Below, piece by piece: positions 52,014 through 63,170 of a DNA stretch of 64,000 nucleotides. Under the pieces are notes generated by a model, which was not told the origin of the DNA, ran no database searches, and worked only from the letters and a program-made list of their open reading frames with translations. The number at the start of each line of letters is the position of its first letter. Position 1 is the first letter of the stretch. Origin of the DNA: Sapria himalayana (taxonomy: Eukaryota; Streptophyta; Magnoliopsida; Malpighiales; Rafflesiaceae); assembly GCA_029783825.1 (NCBI GenBank), contig JAREIK010016253.1, forward strand, positions 25,001-89,000, written 5' to 3'. The position numbers were made by a program, and so were the translations under genes.

Positions 52014-52790
52014 CATGGAAAAATAAGCTACTGCTGTCAGCCCAACACCAACACCCTTAACTTCTTGTATTACAAAAGTAATATCATCAAATCAAACTTC
52101 AGTTTAAAAATGAAAGGCAGACAAAAAGTAGACACTTAATCACACTAACCTTGGTCAAAAGAAAATATTAATGAAGCAAATGTAGAAAATATTAGGTACA
52201 GTGAATAAACTAATAGTCTTGATGGATATAAGAAAATTGAACAAATTCAGTATCCGGTATAATAAGTAATCAAGTTGTAATTATAACATAAGAATAATAA
52301 AATTAATAAAAGATACTTTGGAGAATCTCTTAGCAGATATATGCTTCATATACATTAAGAAAATTATTGGGCAGTAGATTCCAAGTATTCACTTCCATTT
52401 TGTCCTAACTGTTTACATCAGCCCCGGGTATACAATTCCTTATATCACATGCCAAAGTGGATACCTTATTTTAATAAATGGTAAGAACACTGAGCATAAA
52501 CTTTTCGAAAGGACCCTTGGAAAAAAAATTATATTGTATGAGATTGATTTAAATTACCAAGTTTGATCATCAAACCAATTCCAAAAATCATATATTTCAT
52601 TCTTCGTCAAAAATTGAAAGCATGGAACAAATAACACAACAAATGCTAATACAAAATGAGGTCTTCAAATTGAAAGAACAATGATTAGGAATGATAATTC
52701 ATGTTTCAAACAATACAAAAAATAGATGAATCAAAAAGGCAATAACACAAATCAGAATTAGAATGATGAAGAATAACATGCTACCAAAAA
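52014..52790 (-). pseudogene. STT3 oligosaccharyltransferase subunit, N-terminal exons, right-arm copy
   Basis: Mirror copy of 36840-37605. The minus strand reads FFIILILICVIAF (about 52780-52730) and [17 protein letters not shown] (about 52605-52550, no stop, better preserved than the left copy). Then YPLWHVI and a piece with YPG follow an acceptor-like AAG at 52465. The TAP..LLTK exon is at 52228-52150, and an EVKGVGVGLT-type exon lies at 52064-52014 whose acceptor AG has become AA. The two copies have decayed independently: stops present in one are absent in the other. It covers only the N-terminal region of STT3, so no enzyme can result. Confidence 0.8.
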
Positions 52791-54263
52791 TCTTTCGTAA
52801 GTAGATTGACTCCTTGACACTAATTTGCTTGGCCACCGATTAGGTTATTATTTATGTTTTACTTGTTTTAATTTTAAAATATTAATACTTATTTATTTAT
52901 TTATTTTATTTTAAATTTAAAATTATTTTATATTTTATTTTTAATTTACTATAATAAACTACTCAAAGCTTTAATTCTTATAAATTTTAGTAGAAACAAA
53001 AATAAAACTTGAATTAAAATCAACTTAGGGTCAGTTTGGTAATGATTTAAAAAGTGTTAAAGTGCTAAAAATAATTTTAAGTTTGTTTAGGAGAAAAAAA
53101 ATATCATTAGTAATATTTTTAAAAAACTTTTTAAACCCTAAAAATAATACTTGCAGTATTCTTTTAATAAGCACTTGGCGATATATTTTTTATAACTCAT
53201 TAAATTTTTTGGATGTAATTAAAACTTCAATTAATTTATCCTTAAATATCAATTGATTTTATTTTAAATTTAATAAAAAATATGATTTTTTAATAATTCA
53301 AATATTTCAAATAATTTAGTTATAATTTGTTAAAAAAATTTTTTTAATCATTAACTTTTTTTATAAGTTTTTTTAATATAAATATTTTCTTTTTTATTTG
53401 TTAATTGAGATTATTTGTAAATATTTTATTATAATCATACACATAATGATTTTATGTTTTTATAAATACAAATGTTTATGCATGTTCACTTACAACTTCA
53501 AATATTTTAAAAAATATTTATAATTATTGAATTAATTATTTAATGTATTTATTAAAACAAATATTAAATATTTTTATTAATTAATTCAAATAAAATTTTG
53601 TATATTTTGTTAAAATGTTATAATCATAAAAATAGTTATTGTCATTATTAATATAAATTTTTATTTGTATTTATATAATTTTGAAATTATTTATTTATAA
53701 TATCCTATTTTTATAATTATACGAAGAGAATGTGTCTTTCAAGGATCCCTCATCCATAGACCATGACAAACCTTTAATATACAAAATATATCAACTATTA
53801 AAACAAATAACAAATAAAACAAAAAAAAATTAGTATAGATTAACTACATAAATAAACCATAGCTAAATAGCTAAGAAAAATCCCTAGCTAAATGCATATA
53901 TTTTGTGAAAATTATAATTTAAGGATGAATAACTTGCTATTGATATTTAACTATAAAAATATATTTCAAGATAAGATTTAACGAGGGATATTTTTCTTGG
54001 GCTAATTAGCTAGAGAAAATCCATTTCTAAAGTCATTACCAAATTTGTCATGAATCATTACACCAAAATCTGTGATAATATTATTTAGGAACATTTTTAC
54101 ATCAAAAATTTCCATCTCTAATCCATCATAAATCCATCACAAAGTTGTCATTCAATGTAAAATCAAACATATCTTTTTATTCCCTAGATAATCCCTTACA
54201 AATTAGCTAGAAATTAATTCTCTAGATAAATTTCCATAGCTAAACAGATAATTTGTTGTAGTG

Positions 54264-56325
54264 TAGATAGACAAATTAATTGACAGGAAGATAGACAGAA
54301 AGATAGATATATATACAGATAGATAGAAAGATAGATAGACTGAAAAATATCCAAATAGATAGACAAATATATAAAGAGATAGAAAGATAGACATATAGAT
54401 ATACAGAAATATAGAAAGATAAATAGATAGATAGATAGATAGACAGAAAAAATGATAGATATATAGATATATAAATAGACATATAGGTAGATAGATAGAC
54501 AGACAAATAGACAGATATATATATAGATAGACAGATTGAAAGACAAATAGACATATAGATATAAATATTGAAAGATAGAATGGTTGATAGATAGATAGAT
54601 AGATGGACAAATTTGAAATATAGAAAGAAGAGTGATAGATAGATAGATAGACAAAAAAACTGATAGATATATAGATATATAAATAGACATATAGGTAGAT
54701 AGATAGACAGACAAATAGATAGATATATATATATATATATATAGACAGATTGAAAGACAAATAGACATATAGATATAAATATTGAAAGATAGATAGATAG
54801 ATGGACAATTTTGAAATATAGAAAGAAGAGTGATAGACAGACAATAAACAGACAAATAGATAGAAAAATAGATAGACAAATAGATATATAAATAAACAAA
54901 TAGATAGAAAGACAAATAAAAAGATAGATATTTGGATTGATAGACGGATATATAGATGGTTAGATTGATGGATAGAAAGATGCATAAAAAGATGGATAGA
55001 GAGATAGATAGATAGTCGGATAGAACGATAGATATTTCGAAGGATTGATGGATGGATATATAAAGAAATAAATTTACAAATAGATAGATGGATAGATAGA
55101 TGGATAGATAAATAAATAGATAGATAGATAGACAAATCGATAGATAGAATGATAGATAGATAAAGAGACATAACGATACATAGATCCAAAGAAAGATGGA
55201 TTGGAAGACAAATTATTAGACATATAGACAGATAGATCGATAGACAAATTGATAACAAGATAAATAGATAAATTTATAGACAGATAGATATATGGGTAGA
55301 TAGATAAATAAACAGATAGTTAGACAGATAGATAGACATATTAATAGATAGATTGATAGACATATAATTAGATAGGTAGATAAATAGATAGAAAGATAGA
55401 TATATACAAAGAGAGATAGATAGAAATATAGACAGATAGATAAATAGGTAGAGAGACAAATAGATAGACATATATATAGACATATAGATAGAAATATAAT
55501 TATATAAATAGATACACTTATAGAAAGAAAGTTAGATAGATATAATATTAGGCAAACAGATATACAAAGAGATAGATATATATATATATATATATATAAA
55601 CATATAGACTGACAAATAGATGAATAGATAAATAGATAAAAAGATAGAAAGATAAATAGATAGATAGATAAACAGATAGATAGATAGATATATAGATAGA
55701 GAGACAAATATATAGATAGTTAGATAAACAAATTGATAGACTGGAAGATAGAAATAGAGATAGAGAGATAGTTAGACAAATAGATAGATAGATTAATAGA
55801 TATATAGATAGATAGACTAAACAAATAGATAGATAGATAGACAGATAGATAGATAGCCAAATAAATAGATATATAGATAGTTAAAAAGATAGATAGATAG
55901 ACAAATAGATAGATAAATGATTTTGACATATATATAGAAAGATATATAGACAAATAGATAGATAGACATATATATATATAAAAGATAAATTGATAGATAG
56001 ATAGAAATAAATATAGAAAGATAGATCTATAGAAAGATAGACATATAGATTGATAGACAAAAAGATAATTATATAAATTGATAGATATATAAATAGATAG
56101 ATATATAAATAAATAGATAGATAAACAGATAGATAGAGAGATATATAGATATATATATATATAATGGATAGATGGATAGATAGATAGATAGATAGATAAA
56201 TAAATAGATAGGTAGAGAGATAGATACAGATAGACGATCAAATAGATACACTAATAAATAAATAGATAGATACATAGACAGACTTATAGACATACAGATA
56301 TAAAGATAGATAGACAAACAGACAA

Positions 56326-56382
<57 letters not shown>

Positions 56383-57546
56383 GATAGATAAAAATTTTAA
56401 TAGATAGATAGATATATAGATAGATTGATACAAATATAAATAGACAGATAGATAGACAGATAGATTAATTGACAAATAGTTAGACAAGTAGATAGACATA
56501 TTGATATGTAGTTTGATAGATAGATAGTTTGGCATTTTGATACATAGATTAATAGACAAATAGATAGAAAAATAGATATAAAGAAAGATAGACACATGAA
56601 TAAATTAGATAGATAGAAAAATAAATAGATAGATATATAGACATATACATAGCTAGATAGATACATAAATAAATAGATAGATAGATACACTTATAGATAG
56701 ATAGATAGACAAAAAGATAGACATATTATTAGACACACACATAGATATATATATATATATAGATAGTTAGTTAGATAGACATATAGATTGAATGATATAT
56801 AGAGATAGATAAATAGATAGACAGATAAAAAGAAAGATAGACAGATAAATAAACAATTAGATAGATTCGTAGATAAATAATTATATAGGTAGAAAGATAA
56901 ATAGATAGAAAGATAGATAGACAAATAGATAGATAGATGGACAAATAGATTGATAGATAGATTGATTGATAAACAAATAGATAGATAGATAGATAAATAG
57001 AAAGGTAGAAAGCAAGATAGATAGATAGATAGAAACAAACATAAATAGACATATAAATAAATAGACAGACAGACAGGTAGGTAGATAGATAGATATATAG
57101 GCAATTAGATAAACATATGGATAACATATAAATATACAAATAGAATGATAGACATATAGACAAATCGATAGATAGATATATAGACATCGATAGCCAATAG
57201 ATAAATTTATAGATATATAAATAGATAGAATGATAGATAATTAAAACGATATACACAAAGATAGATAGATTGATTAATACATAGATTGATAAATACATAG
57301 ATAGATAGATCGATATAGAGATTTAAAGACTTATAGAGAGATATATATGATAGATAGATATACAGATAGATATATAAATAGATAGATAGATAGACAAATA
57401 GATAGATATAGAGATTGATAGATAGATAAACATATAGATAAACAAATAGATATATAGTTATATTGACAAAGCGAAAGACAAATATATTCATAGATATATA
57501 GATAGATAGATAGACATATAGATAGATTGAAAGATAGACAGATAAA
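54264..57546. repeat. GATA-type tetranucleotide array
   Basis: About 3.3 kb of imperfect GATA repeats (variants GACA, AATA, GATT). This is the opposite orientation to the CTAT array at 31008-35334, and it reaches exactly from the right end of B to the left end of E. A ~205 bp longer unit recurs (GACAGATTGAAAGACAAATA near 54531 and 54744; TTGAAATATAGAAAGAAGAG near 54611 and 54812). AT tracts lie at 54726-54740, 55580-55596 and 56331-56377. Open frames reading IYLSIYLS on the minus strand are artefacts. Confidence 0.95.
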
Positions 57547-59159
57547 TACTACAAGAAATTATCTGTTTAGCTGCGAAAAATTAGCTAGGGAAAAATCCCT
57601 AGCTAATTTGTGACGGATTAGCTAAGGAATAGTAAGAGATGTTTGATTTTACTTTCAATGACAATTTTGTGATGAATTTGTGATGGATTATAAATGGAAA
57701 TTTTCTATTTTTAAATATCCCTAGCTAATTTTGTCATATATTTTGGTACAAAGAATGGTGCTAATTTTAGCAATATCTTTAGTGATGAATCTTCCCTAGC
57801 TAATTAAATCATGATAAAATTCCTCACTAAAATATTATCTTGAAAATTCTTTTTACAATTATATATTTATAGCCAGCGATTAGTCATTAAATAATAAATT
57901 TCACAAAATATATATATTTAGCTTTGGAATTTTTTCTAGCTATTTACTTCATGATTATTTCCGTCGTTAATCTATAATGAATTATTATATATATATATAT
58001 ATATATATATTATTTATTTTAATATTTGATATATTTTTGTATATTAAAGGTTCGTCATGGTATATGTTTTAGGGATCCTTGTGATGCCTTCTCCTCATAT
58101 AATTATAAAAATAGAATATTATAAATAAATAATTACAAAAATATAAAAATACGAATAAAAATTTATATTAATAAAGCCTAAATTAACTATTTGCTGGATT
58201 ATAAAATTTTAAAAATACTTAAAAAATAATATTTGATTTAATTAAAATTTTTTTTAAAATATATGTTTTAATAAAAACATAAAATAATTAATTCTTTTAT
58301 TATAAACAATTTTTAAAATTGTTGAATTAATAAATGAACATACATAATTATTTGTATTAATATTAAACTACAATTATAATTTGTAAGATTATAAAAAAAA
58401 TATTTACAAAAAAATTGAAATAATGAATAAACAAGTAATTATTTATATTAATAAAACTTAAAAAAATATTTTTATGATTATAGGAATCTTTTAAAAAAAT
58501 ATTTACAAAAATATTTGAATTATTAAAAGAACACTTCACGTGTTATAAAAATTATCTTTATGTGCTTATTAAAAGAACACTTTATGTATTTTTTTAGTGT
58601 TTCAAAAATTTTTTAAAAAAATTACTAATTATATTTTTTTGTCATAAAAATACTTAAAATAATTTTTTGTCTTATTACCATATTTAAAGAGTGCTACCAA
58701 ACTAACCCTAAGTTGATTTGAATTCAAGTTTTATTTTTACCTCTATTTAAATTTATAACAAGTAACCCATTGTGTAATATTTTTAATATAAACTTTTTAT
58801 ATTCCATTCTTAATAAATAATAAATAAATCTTTTTTATTATCTTCTCATTTTAAGTTAAGTTAGGATTTTTATAAATTATAAAATATATCAAATAATATG
58901 AAATATTATGGCCATAAATTTATTTCATATTATATTCATAAAAATATATGAATTCATTAAAATTTATAATCATTATATATATATATATATATTATTTATT
59001 TTATGGTTATAAATAAAATCTTAAAAGTCACTTATGTTCACTATTCATCACAAATCCTTTCGGGAGAGAAACTGTGATGAACATAGTTTGATTCCATGCT
59101 TCTGTAATCTTTATCCACATTCCCTGTCTGTATGTATTAATCCATTATTCCATGCTTGA

Positions 59160-59840
59160 CTATCGGAATTCGATATATGATTTGCTATAGCTTTTCAACC
59201 TGATAGAAGAAATCCCAGGATTCGAATTGTTAACATCGTTTAGGATCGCACTTGAATCACTATCTAATGACCCACTCTCCAACTCATTCTCATATATTTC
59301 TGAAAAAAGAGCCTCCCCCTTGTGGAACAAGCTACTACTCTTCATGTTTTTAGCGTTGACCTATGCCTTCAGTTCCCTAATCTATTTTATCAAGGCTTCA
59401 TGATAATGATCATGGACTTCATAACTGAACTTCAGTCAGTCATAATTTGTTTTCAAGAGGCCATAATTTTTTCTAATTGCTTGGTTTTCCACCTAGAATG
59501 GTAGTTTTGGAACCAAACAACTATTTGTCTTGGTTGCAAGCCAAGTTCATGAGCTAGTTTGCTTTTCCTCTCTGGTTCAAGCTTGTTCTCCACTTCAAAG
59601 TTCTTATCCAACACTTTCACTTGATCTATTGTTAAGCTTCTCTTATATTCTCCACTCCCCTTTCTCAATACTTCTACACATCCTTCTTCATCAAATCCTT
59701 CAAAAAAAAAATTGGTATTCTTTATTGTAAACATGATTGTTGTTGTTGTTGCTTCTTTAACTAGAAACATTTTCTTCTGCTATAGATGGGCATACTAAAA
59801 TGAAAGCACAGAGGGAATTAGAGCTGGAAAATATTTTCAT
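59160..59840 (-). pseudogene. HD-Zip class I homeobox gene (ATHB6/ATHB16-like), broken
   Basis: HD-Zip I proteins are plant transcription factors with a homeodomain joined to a leucine zipper. From ATG at 59840 the frame reads MKIFSSSNSLCAFILVCPSI, like the family N-terminus, then a stop and [13 protein letters not shown] ten-T run (59701-59710 on the plus strand) shifts the frame, after which [11 protein letters not shown] and the homeodomain follow ([34 protein letters not shown]). Helix 3 has YHSRWK where the family has RRARWK. A second shift occurs after KTKQLEK; the zipper ([22 protein letters not shown]) has three stops, and LDSDSSAILND precedes the stop at 59160. No intron is visible across the zipper, suggesting a retrocopy. 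It cannot be functional. Confidence 0.9.
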
Positions 59841-60150
59841 TAGTGGAAAGAAATAAAACACCACTAAACCAGATCTGGGAAAAATCGAAGGATGTGATTA
59901 GGGGAGCACTGGGTATTATTTTTAAAGCAAGAATGACAAGGCATAACATTTATCTTGCCTCATTGTTCATAGAAGTTTTCGTGCACAAAGGCAGACAAGT
60001 GCACTGTAAATAACTTGTACAACCACGTCCTCTTGTCCATTCAATATTTCTTCATTTTTTTTTCTTTCTGCTCACTCTATGTCCATCTATATCAGAAAAA
60101 AAATGGATCGATGGAGTAAATAGTAGTAAAATAACCTATTGGAGAATCTA

Positions 60151-60206
60151 TAGCCTCTACTATGTCTAGCCTCTGCTATGTCTAGCCTCTGCTATGTCTA
60201 GCCTCT
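60151..60206. repeat. 16 bp tandem repeat, about 3.5 copies
   Basis: The unit is TAGCCTCT(A/G)CTATGTC, three copies plus a partial one. Confidence 0.85.
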
Positions 60207-60486
60207 AGTGATAGTAGTAGCAAGGAGGGACACTATTCTTGTTATTTGTAAGTGATAATCACTATCTGGATCTCTTTTTGCTACATACAATCATCACGAT
60301 AAACTAAACTAATTTTGAAATATTGTTGAACTGGAATAATTTGGTTTACCTTTTATTAAACACCACCTAATAATTTTTACAAACTAAAAAGATATGCCAC
60401 ACTTCTATTCGTATGATATATTTTTATCAAGATGTAAGTTCAAATCAATAATTTAATCACTATTATCTACCATATAATGATGGAAG

Positions 60487-61202
60487 TTCAACTATGAATG
60501 GCAAGCTATTGAAGAACAGCGTGCCCTAGAAGTGAAGTTGTTCGGAAATGCCCTACTCACACAGAGTAGTAGGTCATTTTTTTTATTAACTTGTTACTTT
60601 TTTTTCCAATTTCATTTCTCATAGATGTGGATTCTTCACAGCCATGGGTTTTGCTCATGTTCCACTATTTGAAGTTGCTTCTGTATTGTGATCTCTTTGT
60701 AGTGCTCGTTTGTGGAGTATCATAACTACAAAATTGTATACCAGTGCTATGCATCTTTATTTATCCAGGTCGGTGTTGACAATGATGGAGTAAGTTCCTA
60801 TCACATCTACAATATTGTACATAAGATGTATTTCAAGTGTGTGTTATTCTAAATCAAGTTGAGCTGAATCAATTTGTTTTGTTTATTTGTTTTTATTTTT
60901 TATTTTTGCTATTAAATGAGCAATGATATTAGTGAGTATAATCATACATGTTGCAGAATGAGTTTGTGATTTTAGAATTCATACATATATTAGTTAAAAA
61001 AATGGATCATCATTTGGGAATGCAGTAGAATTTAACTAAACACGATGAACTTATCTGCCTCATCTTTCAATTCTTCACATGAAGTAATTTAACTTAGTTT
61101 TTTTTGAATTCTGATTTCTTAATTGTCAGTGTGATCTCGACATAATGTTCCATTTTGAAAAGGCACATTTTATGTTGGATGAGAGGGTCATGAATGGAGC
61201 AA
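60487..61202 (+). pseudogene. AP-4 complex sigma subunit, four exons with introns (fragment)
   Basis: AP-4 sigma is the small subunit of a trans-Golgi adaptor complex, about 143 residues. Four exons appear in the right order. 60487-60569 reads FNYEWQAIEEQRALEVKLFG. 60703-60789 reads CSFVEYHNYKIVYQCYASLF and VGVDNDG, before a perfect GTAAGT donor. 60957-61024 reads NEFVILEFIHILVKKMDHH after TTGCAG. 61130-61202 reads CDLDIMFHFEKAHFMLDERV and MNG after TGTCAG. The LDIMF.LEKAHFMLEE..MNG wording is characteristic of AP-4 rather than AP-1, AP-2 or AP-3 sigma. The first exon (start codon) is not found and the C-terminus is replaced by ATLTL and a stop. A T is lost near the end of the third exon. Introns are retained, so this is a genomic capture. 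Confidence 0.88.
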
Positions 61203-61407
61203 CATTAACACTATGAGGAGCTCATTGACTGAACTATATACAAACTAGAAACATATCTCAACAAAAAAAAAATCATAATCAAGCACTATATATTTATAAT
61301 TCATGATAACTTCTAGGTTAATGCATAATTCTCAAATTTCTTCTTTCTTTTTATCAAAAAGTTGTAGCTGCTAATTGTTGTTTGGACTATTTCTACTTCT
61401 CTTATAG

Positions 61408-61682
61408 ATGATTCTACTTTTAAAAATACATCACAGAAACTTAGTGCAATTCATTGAATATTGTCAAGAGGGTGGCAATATGCTTGTTTATGAGGTTGTG
61501 CACAATGGAATAGTGAAGGAGCATATTTATAGTAACTCAAATCTTATATAAAGTTCAATCGATACCAACTGAGGCACTCATTAATGCATGTAATGTTGAT
61601 AGGCCAATTCACCAATAGAGAATGTAACAATTGGATCAAGTGGCTCAGGATTGTAGATGATACTGCAAAAGGTGTTTTTTAA
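61408..61682 (+). pseudogene. Leucine-rich-repeat receptor-like kinase, kinase-domain fragment
   Basis: After an acceptor-like CTTATAG, 61408 onward reads MILLLKIHHRNLVQFIEYCQ, then EGGNMLVYEVVHNGIVKEHI. This is the end of the alphaC region, beta4, beta5 (gatekeeper area) and alphaD of a plant receptor kinase. The wording is close to the At2g37050-type LRR kinases (HHRNLVQFLGYC, MLVYEFMHNGTLKEHLYG). After a gap or intron, 61620-61677 reads RECNNWIKWLRIVDDTAKG, the alphaE start, then a stop. The catalytic HRD and DFG motifs and all extracellular parts are absent. It follows the AP-4 sigma exons on the same strand and is an unrelated captured piece. Confidence 0.85.
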
Positions 61683-61884
61683 AGTTCTTATTAGTGTTTG
61701 ATTTATTTTGCAAGCATATGCTGTTAGTGTTAGCATGGTCTAGTGGGCAATGATGCCATGAGATGTAATCCCTTAGATGCGTAGCCAAGGTGCATAACTG
61801 CCTGGAAGTGCATAGTGTGTTCATGTTGCAGTTAACGAGCATGTGTGCTTGAAATATTGGACATGCACCGTGTGTAAGTTTTAT

Positions 61885-61950
61885 GAAAAAGATAGATAGA
61901 CACATAGATAGATTGATAGATAGTTAGATATATAGATAGATATAAAGACA
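61885..61950. repeat. Short GATA-type run
   Basis: Imperfect GATAGATAGACACATAGATA-type repeats, a small relative of the large array at 54264-57546. Confidence 0.8.
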
Positions 61951-61955
61951 AAAAT

Positions 61956-62144
61956 TCATTCGAGGTATGTAAGTTCTATTCAAATATACTCAACCCATAG
62001 ATCTGAATTCGAGCAGATTCTTAAACCATTGTGCATAAGCACCCTAGCAGTTGTAGCATTTAAGTTATGATTAAATTCCCAAGTTCCAGCATAAACCCAA
62101 ACTTCAAGAACCTTTGGATGAAATTGAATTGCTTTAGCTAGTAC
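61956..62144 (-). pseudogene. UTP6 (U3 snoRNA-associated, ribosome biogenesis) exon fragment
   Basis: UTP6 is a HAT-repeat protein of the small-subunit processome; plant proteins exceed 600 residues. After an acceptor (CATGTAG) the minus strand reads VLAKAIQFHPKVLEVWVYAG, then TWEFNHNLNATTARVLMHNG and LRICSNSDLWVEYI, a stop, IELTYLE and a stop. This matches the conserved early region of UTP6 (LWIYAAAWEFDHNLN, ARALMQNGLR, DLWVEYLRMELTYL). Only this one exon is recognised, on the opposite strand to the AP-4 sigma and kinase pieces. Not functional. Confidence 0.85.
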
Positions 62145-63110
62145 CTACATGGATTAAAATAAATGGATTAACCTAAAGATATCAAGTGCTCGATCATAAA
62201 AGTAACCTAATATAGCTATATCCAATGATAATAATGTGTCTATGCTCAGAAATGTCAAAATTTTATAGATTAATGCAACAGTAAGATATCCTGGCATGCT
62301 CTAAAACTTGATTAATTCAAGTTAAATGGATCAAAGAATGATACAAGAGATAGGGATGTTGATAAAAGCATGAATATGTGTGAGATTGAAATAATCAATT
62401 ACATGATATGATATGGAATTGCAAATTTTTTGCATTAAACCCCTAAAAATTGATTAAAAAAAAGAACAATACCTTCATCATCATCAATATTTTACACGAG
62501 ACCTTGTTTGTGGTGCTCCTATAAGTCGGTGTTCATGCTTACCAAAGCGAAGATGGTTCAACGAGATGAAGTTATAAAGATTATGAAAAGGGTTCCATTT
62601 GGATGAAAAACCATGTGTGATTAATCATGGATTCATGGTATAAATAAAGCACCTGTTATATAGACGCATGAGTAGAGAAGTGAATGTTGGAGATGATATG
62701 GAAGAGCTATAGATTCTTACAACCAAGGATGGGATGATGGTGTTCTGGTTTAGGTCTTGACTATTCTACATTGTATGTTGTGTTTTTCTGAAATCACATC
62801 GGATTTCTGAAATGGCATCGAATTTTTGAAATCACAACAGCAGTAACTCTTCATAATTGGGTTCATAAAAAAATTAAATTTAGCTACCAATTACCAAGGG
62901 AAAATCCATCTCTAAAGTTGTTGCTAAATATTCATATTACTTTATTTAAAAAAAACATATTATTTCATATAACTTTAATTAAATTGTATAAATATATAAC
63001 CCTACAAAATTTTAATATTTCATATTTTTAATAATTTATGGATAAATCTATAATATTATTTTATAAATAAAAAAATATTATGAAATTATAAAAAAGTATT
63101 TCATAAATAA
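62145..63110. other. Unassigned interior of element E
   Basis: No further gene recognised. At 62877-62930 a short patch (TTTAGCTACC..CAAGGGAAAATCCATC) resembles the CACTA subterminal motifs. 62930-63020 resembles part of the B arm at 43190-43275, so fragments of related elements are present. Confidence 0.45.
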
Positions 63111-63111
63111 A

Positions 63112-63112
63112 C

Positions 63113-63168
<56 letters not shown>
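63112..63168. repeat. (AT)n(GT)n microsatellite
   Basis: About 10 AT followed by about 17 GT repeats. Confidence 0.9.

Positions 63169-63170
<2 letters not shown>

Larger units (their letters stand above)
35335..54263. mobile_element. CACTA-ended giant inverted-repeat element (B)
   Basis: The left end is CACTACAAGAAATTATCT and the right end, read inward, is CACTACAACAAATTATCTG. Both continue with TTTAGCTATGGAAATTTA-like sequence. The whole interior is mirrored: matching pairs lie at 36775/52838, 37641/51976, 39038/50600 (outer side of the LINE), 40279/42921, 40549/42651, 40918/42257 and 41052/42128. Removing the 6.3 kb LINE makes the arms nearly equal (about 6.1 kb) around a spacer at 41453-41845. 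Flanking three bases are GTA (left) and TAG (right), so no clean target duplication is seen. No transposase gene is present; the recognisable cargo is an STT3 gene piece in both arms. Confidence 0.85.
41846..54263. repeat. Right arm of the B inverted repeat (contains the LINE)
   Basis: Mirror image of 35335-41452, enlarged by the LINE at 44293-50590. It holds the counterpart CT-rich leader (about 42720-42960), the exon-like piece (43735-43860), the AT-rich repeat split by the LINE, STT3 exons (52014-52790) and the subterminal motifs up to the CACTA end at 54263. Confidence 0.85.

Noticed and set aside
35332..54266. Target site duplication for element B
   Set aside because: The three bases are GTA on the left and TAG on the right. 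They do not match, so a single clean insertion event for the pair of ends is not supported.
54203..57491. Long minus-strand frames (up to 351 codons) reading [12 protein letters not shown]
   Set aside because: Same artefact from the GATA array in the other orientation.
59453..59770. An intact small homeodomain protein
   Set aside because: The apparent ATG at 59770 is in a different frame from the real N-terminus, helix 3 lacks the RRAR residues, and the zipper is disrupted.
61735..61800. A tRNA-like stretch (GGTCTAGTGGGCAATGATG)
   Set aside because: The first bases resemble a tRNA 5' half, but no anticodon stem or GGTTCGAATCC-type T-loop follows.
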